Origin: Thereva unica
Lineage: Eukaryota; Arthropoda; Insecta; Diptera; Therevidae
DNA length: 64,000 bases
Direction: 5' to 3'
Assembly (NCBI GenBank): GCA_949987705.1
Contig: OX465283.1
Span: 75,091,720-75,155,719 of the forward strand
Shown in pieces: positions 54,372 to 64,000 of this stretch (position 1 is the stretch's first letter; each line of letters opens with the position of its first letter). The position numbers and the translations under genes are program-made. The notes under the pieces were generated by a model. The model was not told the DNA's origin. It ran no database searches and worked only from the letters and a program-made list of their open reading frames with translations.

Positions 54372-57300
54372 ATGAACCAAGAAACCGTAACTCGCGCCGC
54401 ATACCGTGGTCAGGTAACGCGTCTCGCAAATTCAGTTATCGAATATTTAAGTTCTCCTGAATCGAAGAATACCGAAAACGCCGATGAAATTGAAGAAGAG
54501 CTGGAGTCATACCTGCAGAGATTAACAGCAGCACATGATAGTTTGTGCACTGTAAACAATGAAATTCGCCAAAAGGATTTAATCAAAACGGAGGATTATG
54601 AGCGGGAATCCCTGAAAATTGTCGAGTACGAAGAGACCGCTATAAATGCTATTAGTCGCATCAAGGTGCGTCTTAATAAAATCAGAATTAAATCGCGTTC
54701 TGCAAACAATGGTGAGCCAGGTACGAAACCGCCATCTGAAAAGCATGGGTGCACGAAGCTGGAGCGGTTGAAATTCAAGAAGTTCTTCGGAAATCAAAAG
54801 GAATGGATTCCGTTTTGGCAACAATTCCGTACAGCAGTGCACGAAAATTCCACCTTGTCCGGCGTTGAAAAATTTCACTATTTGCAATCCGTTCTGTCAG
54901 GAGAAGCCGCAAGGGCAATTGAAGGATTTATCCCCTCTGATGAGTGCTACGACAGTGCGATCGGTTTATTGCAGGAGGAATATGGAGAAACGGGAAAACT
55001 CATTGACCTTAGCATGCAACAGCTGATGGAATTACCTCGCGTTAGTAGTCGTAATGATGTAGTCGGACTACGGCATCTCTATAATACGGTTGTGTCAACC
55101 ACCCGTTCACTTACCACTCTTCAAGTTCCCACAACACACTATAGTATTATGCTGAAAACAATTTTGTTATCAGTCATTCCCTCCGATATGCGACTAGAAT
55201 ATCATCGCTGTGAAAAAACATTACAATCAAAGCAACCGAAAGATTCTGGAGAAGAGGTTGATATAAACGACAGTGTGAGCGTCTGTAGTTCATCAGTGTC
55301 TTGTGGAGATGTGCAAGTGCGAAGTGTTTTGACTTTCTTGAAGCGAGAGGTTGAATCCCTGGAGCGAGCTTCTATTTCTAAATGTAGTAAACCAGCGTTG
55401 GATCACAAAGTTAAACGCGCTCCAACAACAGCCGCCGGCCTGTTAACGACAAATCAAGATCCCCAATGTGTTTTTTGTAGATCGAATACACACTTAACGC
55501 GGGACTGTGATCGTGATATAAAATTAGAGGCCAAAAAGAAAATACTGCAGCAAGAAGGGAGATGTTTTCGGTGTGTACACAAAGGTCATACATCTAAATT
55601 TTGTCGTATGAGAGATTTGAGGTGTAATAATTGTTGTGGTAGGCATGTGACAGCAATGTGCGATTCGTTGTTTGCGAAAAAATTATCTAAGAGTGGCACC
55701 TCTTTGAAGGTAGCAGTAGTTAATTCGGAAGAAAAATCGGCCAATTTGAGCGCGTATACAGAATCCGACAGCAGATGCGATGTGTTTTTAAAAACTGCCC
55801 GTGTATTTGCGTTTTCGCCAAGATCAAGTGTCAAATTATTCGTCCGAATTGTTATTGATGGAGCAAGCCAGAGGACATATATACGTAAACAAGTGGCCGA
55901 GAAATTAAAATTGCCTGTTGTGGGTGTCGTGAAGTTAAATATTTTACCTTTCGGAAGTGCTGAGGTTAACTGCTTTGAGGAATACAATTTAGTGTCCCTG
56001 AACTTGAAGGGCAAAGATGGCAAAGGTGAAGTGTTGCTGGAAGCAGTGGCCGTACCGGATATATGTGCTGATGTTTTACCGATTCCAAACCAAAGGGCAG
56101 CCGCCTTGTATAAGCTGGATTTGGCGGATTTAAACGATACACGTTATGAGCAGGAACCAGGATTAAGCATTTTAATTGGAGCAGATTATTATTGGAAAGT
56201 TTTGACTGGTGAGGTAAGGCGATTAACACCAACATTGTCAGCTGTCCAGACACTTTTTGGTTGGACGCTGCATGGGCCAGGTCCGGTGAGTATCGTATCA
56301 GCTACATCGAACACTACTAAATCTTCCCAAGTTTTAGCTTCGTTCGCGACTGAAGAAATTTCTGAATTTTGGAAATTAGAGTCCATCGGGATCAAAGCGG
56401 ATGAATTGGAAAGGAATGAATTAACGACCGAACTTCAAAAAGCTTGTATAATTAAACGAGGTTTGCGGTATGAGGCAGCGTTGCCCTGGAATTCGTATGC
56501 CCATATCGAAAATAACAAGGACAATGCACTGCATCGATTAAGGTCATTAATAAGGAAGCTGTCCAAGTGTCCTGAGGCTCTAATTGAATATGACAGAGCG
56601 ATGCATGAACTTTTAAGATCTGGCGTAGCTGAGCGTGTGAAAAATGAGGATGAAGGCGAACGACATTATTACATGCCACACAGGCCCGTTTACCGACTTG
56701 ATAAGCCAACGACACAAATAAGAATTGTGTTCGATGCGTCTGCACATGCACCTGCTGCCTTATCGTTGAACGATCACCTACATACAGGTACAAATTTACT
56801 ACCGGATATACTAAAAATGCTCCTTAATTTCCGCCTAGGGAAAATTGCCCTCATTGGGGATATTGAGAAAGCTTTTTTACAGATTTTACTTAAACGCGAA
56901 GATCGCGACAGTCACCGCTTTCTATGGTTTTCTGACACTGTGAAGGAAATAACCAATTTACCAGCACTGTCGACTTTTCGCATGACTAGGGTCACATTCG
57001 GTGTCACTTCCAGCCCATTTCTACTCTCAGCAACAATATTGAAACATTTGGAGATTGAGGAAATCGATTATCCGGAAACTCGTTCCGTTTTGAAAGACTC
57101 GTTTTACATGGATGATCTCATTCTAACTACAAGTGATGAAGAATCCGCAAAAAGAATTCATACCGAGGCCAGCGAGTTAATGAGGCGAGCGTCCATGCAG
57201 TTAAGGAAATGGAATAGCAATTCTAGCGAAGTGCGTAAGATGTTTGAGGAAGATGACATCCCACCTGAGCAGAAAGTACTTGGCATCAAGTGGAACACTT

Positions 57301-59720
57301 ATACGGATGAAATTGCCCCGTGTTTGGATTCTCTTGTCAACTTTTTGGAAAATCATCGAGAAGGATCCAAGAGAAATGTGCTGCAATGCATATCCAGAGT
57401 CTACGACCCTTTGGGACTACTTGGACCGGTCGTGATAGGATTGAAGGTAATTTTTCAAGAAATTTGGAAAGCAAAACTGGACTGGGATGCTTCGTTAAAT
57501 GGTGAGCTAAATAAGAACTGGCGCTCTTGTTTGAACGAGATATTAGCGGTAAGAGAGTTTTATGTACCACGTAACGTTTGTGTGACCAGCCGAATAAAAG
57601 TCCAGGAATTACATGTTTTTGCTGATGCCAGTCAGAAAGCCTATGGAGCCGTGGCTTACGTTCGGATCGAGGATCAGTCTGGAGACATTTCAGCTAAAAT
57701 ATTATGCTCAAAAAGCAGGGTAGCCCCACTTAAGGAAAGTGGGTGCTCGGAATTGACCCTCCCTCGTTTGGAGCTAACCGCTGCGCTAATTGCTGCTAGA
57801 TTGGTGTCTTATTTGAAAAAATCTTTAAAAATATCTTTTGATCGAATTTTTTTATGGTCTGATTCGCAGATTACTTTACATTGGATTCGAGGAGACAGTA
57901 AGAAATGGAAATCCTATGTTACTGCTCGAGTAAGCGAAATCAGGCGTTTAACGGATGCAAACGACTGGCATCACATTCCTGGTAAAGACAATCCTGCGGA
58001 CCTTGTAACGAGAGGATCTACCGCCGCGTGTCTACTAAATGAAGGAATTTGGTTGAATGGGCCGAGCTGGTTGAATCAGGATACTTCAACATGGCCTAAC
58101 ACTGAGTCGGAGGCGGTACCAATGCCGCAAACGTTAGCATCATTATTGGTTCCAGACGAATATATCACGAGTGCTGAACATCCACCCTTACTATCGTACC
58201 AAGATTTTAGCTGTTGGAAACGTCTACTGAGAGTCACTGGATATGTTATAAGGTTCTGCAGATTTAAGAAGGTGAACCCACCTGCACATCCAACTGTTCA
58301 AGCTGAAGAGCTGATCGCCGCGGAAAATTATTGGATCAGGTATATTCAACACAATCACTTTTCTAATGAATTTTTAGCGATTCGTGTCGGAAAAAACATT
58401 CCTAACTCATCGAAGCTTTGGTCACTTTGCCCCTGGGTTGATACTGAAGGGCTGTTAAGAGTAGGCGGACGACTTCAAGCCCTGCAAGAAGACGTGGACA
58501 TAGTTCATCCGATTATTTTACCCGACTGCTATTTATCACGGCTAATTATTAAGGATGTACACAAAAGTATACTTCACGGCGGAGTGAACTCCACGCTATC
58601 GAGGATCCGAGACAAATTCTGGATAATAAAGGGCCGACAGTTAATAAAAAGAATCATTAAGAACTGCATAATCTGTCGGAAGACGAACTCCAAACCAATG
58701 ACTCAGCCATTCGCGCCATTACCTAAGGACCGGTTGCAATTGGTAAGACCGTTTAGTACCGTCGGCATAGACTTTGCTGGACCACTTTATATTAAGGGAG
58801 CTAAAGATCCTGAACTCTCCCAGAAAGTTTACATACTAATCTTTACATGTTCTGTTTTAAGATGCATTCATTTGGAATTAGTACGAAATCTCACTGCAGA
58901 AAGTTGTTTGTTGGCAATTAGACGCTTTGTGGCAAGGAGAGGAATACCCGATACAATTTATTCTGATAACGCAAAGACTTTTAAGAAAACATCGAAGGAG
59001 CTTCCATCGCTTACAGCCGTGCTAAGAAGCGAATCTATTGCAAATTTTGTAGCAGGTCATAAAATTAAATGGAAATTTATTGTGGAACGAGCTCCTTGGT
59101 GGGGAGGCTTTTGGGAGCGGCTTATAAAAAGCGTGAAAAATATTTTAAAGGTGACCATCGCCAAAGCTACTTTAAACTTAGAGCAGCTACAAACTTTATT
59201 GGATGAAGCTGAGAATATCGTCAATGAGCGTCCGTTGACCTACATCGGAGATGACCCTACGGATCCGAAGCCTTTAACGCCCAATCTATTTTTGAGAGGA
59301 GCTGCGAACTCTGAGAACGCAAGCAATTCTGAATCTGATACTACTTCAGCGACTTTAAGAGAAGCCTGGATAACGAAATGCCGAACCGTGCGTTATCTTG
59401 CTAAAAGATGGAAATGCGAGTACCTGCAGCTTTTAAGATCGTTTCACAACAGCACTAAATTGTTTACGACTAGCTTACACCCTGGAGATGTCGTTCTGTT
59501 ACACGACCCGTCTATTCCGCGTGTTCATTGGAAGATGGCAGTCATCACGAAGACCTTTCCCGGTCGCGACAATAGAGTAAGATCTTGCGAAATCCGAATA
59601 GGAAATGGAACCGTGATAAAGCGGCCCATTCAATTATTATACCCACTGGAGATGCAAAACTTTGCCGGGCCCGAGGATGTGGAAAATTTTAACGACCAAC
59701 ACCATGCCGTACACATTTAG
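54372..59720 (+). CDS. BEL/Pao Gag-Pol polyprotein, 1,782 residues
   Basis: Domains in order: N-terminal coiled coil (about 20-110); gag region of the DUF1759 type (about 128-330, with KFFGNQKEWIPFWQQF); zinc knuckles CX2CX9C at 366 and CX2CX4HX4C near 399, then a third Cys-rich motif; protease with IDGASQRTYI (Asp 496); BEL-type RT with RIVFDASAHAP and YMDD at 912-915; RNase H with HVFADASQKAYGA (Asp 1085); integrase with H1397, H1402, C1432, C1435 and catalytic Asp 1467, Asp 1532 and Glu 1582; and a DUF5641-like tail. The 49-residue gap between the second Asp and Glu is typical of BEL integrases. The ATG is the first after the primer site. The last 14 codons lie in the 3' LTR. Confidence 0.95.
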   Translation: MNQETVTRAAYRGQVTRLANSVIEYLSSPESKNTENADEIEEELESYLQRLTAAHDSLCTVNNEIRQKDLIKTEDYERESLKIVEYEETAINAISRIKVRLNKIRIKSRSANNGEPGTKPPSEKHGCTKLERLKFKKFFGNQKEWIPFWQQFRTAVHENSTLSGVEKFHYLQSVLSGEAARAIEGFIPSDECYDSAIGLLQEEYGETGKLIDLSMQQLMELPRVSSRNDVVGLRHLYNTVVSTTRSLTTLQVPTTHYSIMLKTILLSVIPSDMRLEYHRCEKTLQSKQPKDSGEEVDINDSVSVCSSSVSCGDVQVRSVLTFLKREVESLERASISKCSKPALDHKVKRAPTTAAGLLTTNQDPQCVFCRSNTHLTRDCDRDIKLEAKKKILQQEGRCFRCVHKGHTSKFCRMRDLRCNNCCGRHVTAMCDSLFAKKLSKSGTSLKVAVVNSEEKSANLSAYTESDSRCDVFLKTARVFAFSPRSSVKLFVRIVIDGASQRTYIRKQVAEKLKLPVVGVVKLNILPFGSAEVNCFEEYNLVSLNLKGKDGKGEVLLEAVAVPDICADVLPIPNQRAAALYKLDLADLNDTRYEQEPGLSILIGADYYWKVLTGEVRRLTPTLSAVQTLFGWTLHGPGPVSIVSATSNTTKSSQVLASFATEEISEFWKLESIGIKADELERNELTTELQKACIIKRGLRYEAALPWNSYAHIENNKDNALHRLRSLIRKLSKCPEALIEYDRAMHELLRSGVAERVKNEDEGERHYYMPHRPVYRLDKPTTQIRIVFDASAHAPAALSLNDHLHTGTNLLPDILKMLLNFRLGKIALIGDIEKAFLQILLKREDRDSHRFLWFSDTVKEITNLPALSTFRMTRVTFGVTSSPFLLSATILKHLEIEEIDYPETRSVLKDSFYMDDLILTTSDEESAKRIHTEASELMRRASMQLRKWNSNSSEVRKMFEEDDIPPEQKVLGIKWNTYTDEIAPCLDSLVNFLENHREGSKRNVLQCISRVYDPLGLLGPVVIGLKVIFQEIWKAKLDWDASLNGELNKNWRSCLNEILAVREFYVPRNVCVTSRIKVQELHVFADASQKAYGAVAYVRIEDQSGDISAKILCSKSRVAPLKESGCSELTLPRLELTAALIAARLVSYLKKSLKISFDRIFLWSDSQITLHWIRGDSKKWKSYVTARVSEIRRLTDANDWHHIPGKDNPADLVTRGSTAACLLNEGIWLNGPSWLNQDTSTWPNTESEAVPMPQTLASLLVPDEYITSAEHPPLLSYQDFSCWKRLLRVTGYVIRFCRFKKVNPPAHPTVQAEELIAAENYWIRYIQHNHFSNEFLAIRVGKNIPNSSKLWSLCPWVDTEGLLRVGGRLQALQEDVDIVHPIILPDCYLSRLIIKDVHKSILHGGVNSTLSRIRDKFWIIKGRQLIKRIIKNCIICRKTNSKPMTQPFAPLPKDRLQLVRPFSTVGIDFAGPLYIKGAKDPELSQKVYILIFTCSVLRCIHLELVRNLTAESCLLAIRRFVARRGIPDTIYSDNAKTFKKTSKELPSLTAVLRSESIANFVAGHKIKWKFIVERAPWWGGFWERLIKSVKNILKVTIAKATLNLEQLQTLLDEAENIVNERPLTYIGDDPTDPKPLTPNLFLRGAANSENASNSESDTTSATLREAWITKCRTVRYLAKRWKCEYLQLLRSFHNSTKLFTTSLHPGDVVLLHDPSIPRVHWKMAVITKTFPGRDNRVRSCEIRIGNGTVIKRPIQLLYPLEMQNFAGPEDVENFNDQHHAVHI

Positions 59721-59928
59721 ACGACCCCCCTTTTATTTCCCCTTCTAATTTCCTGAAGTATTGCGGGAAAAAGGATCCCGCTATCCTAATATCCACTTCT
59801 AGACAAATTTTCATGTACGAAGTGCAGTTCATGTTTAACTACGAATTAATAAACAAGTTATAAATCGAAAATCGCAGTATATTTTATTTTCCTTTTTTTA
59901 TAGCCGGGTTATTTATCTATTTTTTATA
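59678..59928 (+). repeat. 3' LTR of the BEL element
   Basis: It is 251 bp, identical by eye to the 5' LTR. Its first 43 bases hold the end of the polyprotein and its stop. The sequence just before (TTTGCCGGGCCCGAGGA) has no clean polypurine run. Confidence 0.92.
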
Positions 59929-59933
59929 ATCAT

Positions 59934-60067
59934 TAAAGCGTCAGAAAAATACACCTCGCCGTCCTGACTGATTAAATGAAAACAAGTGATTTGATAGGAG
60001 GAGCTAAATGAAGCTTTTGTCAAGCTTTTAAGCATTTTTAAGAGCTTTGTACCACAGCATGCCCAAA
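59934..60067 (-). repeat. Repeat R, right half around the BEL insertion
   Basis: Reverse-complement match to about 29875-30015 (GAGGTGTATTTTTCTG, TTTAGCTCCTCC, AAAGCTCTTAAAAATG). Confidence 0.78.
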
Positions 60068-60380
60068 TGTCACGGAATTTGAAAACACCTATACCACAAA
60101 ATAAACAAAACATAAAAGTTTGAGAGTTATTTATGGGCAGTCGGAAGAAGAAATATAAAAACTCAATTTTTTGCTGATTAATTATAGGTATAGGTAAATA
60201 ATAGTGTGAAATGGGCCTTTCTCTACTAACTGGAAACTTGTCTATTGACAGTTGTCCCAACCCTATTTTTCTAGAAAATTAAAAATGTAGTATGTTAAGT
60301 CGATAGATAGTTATAATATAAATATATATAAACAAGAAACCATTGTAATTTTCCCTTATTTTTCGAATTATAGGCAATTT

Positions 60381-60994
60381 TGTCCTCTGTATTATAAATT
60401 TCAGTCCTCTGTGTTATAAATTTCCAGAGGACTGTTGCACAGAGGACTGTTATTTTTACGTAAAAAATGTCATACCACGTATCAGTTTAAATATTACTTC
60501 ATAAAACAGAAACAACTATAAATTATCACACTGAGCAATTTTTTTGTTAAATAAATATAATTATAACACATAAAACACCGTAAAATAGACTTACCAGAGG
60601 ACTGTTCACTTAACACTACAGAGACGTGGCTACCACACAGACGCGGAGTTGTCACTGCGCAAAATGGCGGCGACTTGTTTAGCATGGCGACCGAACAAAC
60701 TTCACACTGTTAACGTTCAGTTTCAAGGGAAATGTAAGCACAATAGTGTCTAATATTTTTGTGGCGCGATATTCAAATTGTGACAGAGGACTGTTCAAAA
60801 ATGTAATGGACAAAATTCAAACACTAGTTTTTAGTACTAAAAAATTCTCTAAAATTATAATTGTTTTTTGTTCACATGCATTCAATATTCTTTATGTTTA
60901 TAGAGTTATAAGATTTTACATTTTTAAATAGAACTAATAAAAACCGAACCGAATCATACTCGATCCTGAATTAGGACATAACAGAGGACTGTTT
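60381..60994. repeat. Cluster of seven AGAGGACTG motifs on both strands
   Basis: Inverse forms occur at 60381-60390 (shortened) and 60401-60413. Direct forms with CAGAGGACTGTT occur at 60424-60436, 60438-60450, 60594-60606, 60783-60795 and 60981-60994. The first two are parts of a duplicated block ending TTATAAATTT. The surrounding DNA is AT-rich and non-coding. Transposase or repressor binding sites are possible, but nothing shows which. Confidence 0.75.
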
Positions 60995-62006
60995 TTAGTG
61001 GCTTTTAAACCGAATTTATGAAATGATTCTGATTCTAAATATTGATTAAGCTTGTCTCCTTAAATAACAGGTTATATATTATGCGTTTTAATGAATAAAA
61101 CTATTCATTTATATAGTCAAAGTAAAAAAAAATGCTTGGACCATGATTTTCCTGTTAGTAGATAAAGGCCCAAATACAGAAAAAAATGTACAAAAATCCT
61201 ACAAAAATTTGAAAATGAAAAATTCATTCCGGTTCTTTATTTTCGGTAAGTAAATGTTTATGAAGATAGGTTGGTAGATCACTAGACGTACTTTCAGCTA
61301 CCGGCCTGCCGGCCTCTGAACATCCGGCCCACCGGGATATTTCCCGGTTCGTTTTATGGCCCATCCGCCCCTGCCAGTGACTTGAGTTTCACTTAGTGCG
61401 AGTATGACCGGGGTATGGATATTGAGATAGCACATTACAGGAAGGAAATTCGCGTGGAGACCTTAATATTACAGAAAACAAAGGAGACATATTTGTTTTT
61501 GTTTAGGGGCCTTTCCTGCGCCTTTCCTTTTAGGTCCTTGACCTCGTTTGCGGCTGACTCAGCCGGCGATGCAACCATCGGAGCTTATGGGAACGGCCTT
61601 GTTGCAGACTTATGCCTGCTTAAGCAAGACGATTCCCATCAGCTGGCCGATATTTGTTGCAGCGCCGGCGTTGTCTAGCTGGGGGAGCGGGAGAAGTGGA
61701 AACGGGAACTTACTTGCTGTCCGTCAGTTCGGCGTTGGTGGAATTCCGACTTGGTGACGTTTCCTTGGCTTTTTTTTCACTTCACTGCGTACAGTAAATT
61801 TCACTTTTCTTTGTTTTTAATGATTAATGAGGCACTGATTTTAATTTGTCTATTTGATTTCCTGCTTCCCTTTAAGCTTTAATTTTAACTCTAAATTGTT
61901 GACTGTCTATTATGTCTATTATGTATCTATTAGATTTGCGCACTGGAAGGACTTGCGACAGCACCCACCCACTCTCTATGCCGGTACAGTCCAGATTCCA
62001 AGTACG
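60995..62006. other. No gene recognised; GC-rich island
   Basis: 61290-61760 is clearly richer in GC than its surroundings and has palindromic CCGGCCTGCCGG near 61303. An 87-codon ORF at 61415-61678 has no domain. It might be a LINE 5' region or an exon, but I cannot show either. Confidence 0.35.
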
Positions 62007-62107
62007 CAGAATACTCCCACCTATCTAAAACTGTAAAAGTCAAGGCTTCACCCTGCCAACTTCCAGAGTTTCGAATCGTCAAGTTTTAGATAGGTGGGAG
62101 TATTCTG
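62007..62107. repeat. 101-bp hairpin with 26-bp perfect arms
   Basis: CAGAATACTCCCACCTATCT (start of a 26-bp arm at 62007-62032) is perfectly inverted at 62082-62107, with a 49-base loop. It may be a very short MITE. No matching flank duplication was found. Confidence 0.8.
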
Positions 62108-64000
62108 TATTTTTGTGTTTCATTACTAATTTTAATTTAAATGCATGAAGATCATTTGAGATACATCCTACAAAAAACTAACATGGAATGGTATTGAAAT
62201 AGTTTGCTCCAGTGAGGACAGCCTCTCTCTCAAATTAAAAAAGGATTTTTGTTAAATGAACTTCTCGTAAAAGTTTATTTCAAGCACATTGAATGCATTC
62301 CGAAAAAATCCTACATTTCAAGATACAATATAAAGGTAATCTTCGAATCACTCTTGCAAATTAACTTCTGACCTTAATGCCATAAAAAAAACTGCTCTTC
62401 CATAAAAAATAGAAAAGAGAAGAACCCCTAAAAGCAACCCCAGAGCACACAAATTTTCAAATCAAATTACTTCCCATGTAATTGAATCGTAAACAATAGG
62501 CAGAGGCCTCGTCTCTCTTTGCATAGCGAAATGCGTAATTTATGCGGAATAAAATGACACGCAACAGTACCTTACAACTCCTGCATACATAAAAAATTGT
62601 ATTATTTCAAACTGACATTTTCTGCAAAGGAGAAAACAAAAAACGGTTAAATTTGAAATTCATATAAATTCAAACACATTTTAAAATTACAGGATTTTTT
62701 GTTGTATGTGTTGTGAGGAAACCTATCCGAAAAGCTTCAATTCCGAGTCACGCATTTAAAGGCCGCGGAGTAAGGTTTTCATGAATTTTCATGAATTGCA
62801 AAAATTTTCCCAACTTTGTTTCTTCATCATTTTTTTTACCAAGAGTTCATAAATATTCATTCAGTGTGAAAAATATTCCTCAGAAAAATGTAAAGAAAAT
62901 CCACAACTCCCCGAAAGGATGTTACGCGAAGCCCCCATGTAAGCGCGGTCCTGTACCAAGTACATGGCGCTCCGTAACTGAACTTTATACACCTCAATGT
63001 TCAAACGTACTAAAATAAAACGCACAGTTTTTTTTCATTCCTCTTGTCTTGCCTAAGTCTTTTCAGTCAGTATTTTTTATGTGAATGCAAAACTTTTTTA
63101 CGTCCAACTTTTAACATAACATCATAAATATCCTGCGGCATGATACAAATATAAGGGCGCGTCCTTATGACGACTCTGCTGGGAGGAGCAGAAGATATGA
63201 TACATGGACGTACATTTTCAAAGCAGAGAAAAAATTATATTTTTATCAGATTGATAAGAAAGTTTAACCGTGAGGGAAACGTAAACCGAAAGAGAAAAAT
63301 TCCTCTTCCTTTCACGGGGAACTCAATTTTGATTAATGAAGTGGAAAAACTCATTTGTGGGAAAGTTCCTGAAATTAGGCACATTTTGTGTATTAGACAG
63401 CACATTTCGTTTCATAGCTAGCTAAAATTTTAATGAGCCAACTGGTGACACCTTTGCCGGTGTCACGCTCCAGGTGCAATACCCACCACAGCCATGTACC
63501 CCCTGAAATCTACAAAAGTTACTGTACAGCCTCTCAAGGAAGAAGTTCCAGTCTGTTGCTAATTTTCTCACTCTATGAACTCGCATGACAAGCATCTGCA
63601 GCCAACTCGCACCTCTAAGGATTCATCTGGAAGTCTTTACCACATAAGCTATCTTTAGACTATTCCTAAATATGTGACAGCCACTAAGAAAAATTCATTT
63701 TCATTAATTAAACCCACAAATTCCGCTACACGAAGCTCGGAAATATTTCTTTTTGGCACAAATAAAACCACATAAAAATCCAAATTCGAGTACAGCCAAA
63801 ACTTTTTACTTCTTCGCCCATACGTAAAAATTGGATAACATGCGAATTGACGACAAGAAAATCTTAAGAAGTTTCGGGGAAAACCTGAGGAAAAGTTTGT
63901 GGAAGTTTCACTCAGGATTGCTGAGTAATTGTTAATAAGAAACTCGGCTGTGGAAATGTTTTCGAGTTAGCATTTCACATCGTATCGCCGTGTGCCATTT
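62108..64000. other. No gene recognised
   Basis: About 1.9 kb. ORFs at 62791-63018 and 63167-63421 (75 and 84 codons) have no domain and no similarity to other parts of the window. No element end was seen. Confidence 0.4.

Larger units (their letters stand above)
54043..59928 (+). mobile_element. Complete BEL/Pao LTR retrotransposon
   Basis: LTRs of 251 bp (54043-54293 and 59678-59928) appear identical. ATCAT at 54038-54042 and 59929-59933 is the 5-bp target duplication. One ORF spans gag and pol. The element is inserted in repeat R, whose other copy at 29875-30210 lacks it. All features needed for autonomy are present except an obvious polypurine tract, and one protease motif is atypical. 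Confidence 0.93.

Noticed and set aside
63167..63421. 84-codon ORF as a host exon
   Set aside because: No splice-site-bounded extension, domain or similarity that I can show.

Overview
The window looks like nuclear DNA from an insect, probably a fly. It is AT-rich, has no bacterial-style operons, and carries insect-type transposons: an errantivirus-like Gypsy element with an env gene, a BEL/Pao element primed by tRNA-Phe, jockey-like and RTE-like LINEs, and Tc1, pogo, hAT and PIF/Harbinger elements and Helitron pieces. The species call is inference. I found no host gene, rRNA, standard tRNA or CRISPR array that I could support. Nearly all recognisable coding sequence belongs to mobile elements.

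Two elements look complete and young. A 6,984-bp Gypsy/errantivirus-like element (33573-40556) has 434-bp LTRs that I read as identical, a CGCG target duplication, a tRNA-Ser-like primer site, gag, pol in the -1 frame behind an A AAT TTT slippery site, an env-like ORF and a clear polypurine tract. A 5,886-bp BEL/Pao element (54043-59928) has 251-bp LTRs that I also read as identical, an ATCAT target duplication, a perfect tRNA-Phe primer site and one unbroken 1,782-residue gag-pol ORF. In both, the last ORF runs into the 3' LTR.

The rest is a layered transposon graveyard. 1-4.2 kb: a foldback element with an 8-bp target duplication, holding a nested TTA-flanked MITE, beside a deleted Tc1 element. 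4.8-6.3 kb: Helitron pieces and a hairpin repeat. 9.1-10.9 kb: an RTE-like LINE with target duplication and one frameshift. 11-13.3 kb: a jockey-like LINE piece split by a 1.87-kb hAT-type element. 15.7-19.2 kb: an RTE-like LINE apparently split by hAT, Gypsy and MITE insertions. 19.6-22 kb: a MITE, a near-perfect 105-bp-arm hairpin and Helitron pieces. 22.6-26.3 kb: a nearly full jockey-like LINE broken by frameshifts. 29.4-33.2 kb: a second copy of the MITE, a repeat also found around the BEL element, a fragment of a conserved repetitive ORF, and a 1-kb element with 146-bp tandem repeats. 41-48.5 kb: nested MITEs, a pogo element, a series of hairpin repeats, LINE remnants, a hAT-like MITE and a tRNA-derived SINE. 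51-54 kb: more inverted-repeat elements. 60-62 kb: a cluster of a 9-bp motif and a 26-bp-arm hairpin.

Because the insertions are nested with readable target duplications, relative ages can be ordered in several places. For example, LINE before hAT at 11-13 kb, repeat R before BEL at 54-60 kb, and a short inverted-repeat element before the Gypsy element at 33-41 kb.
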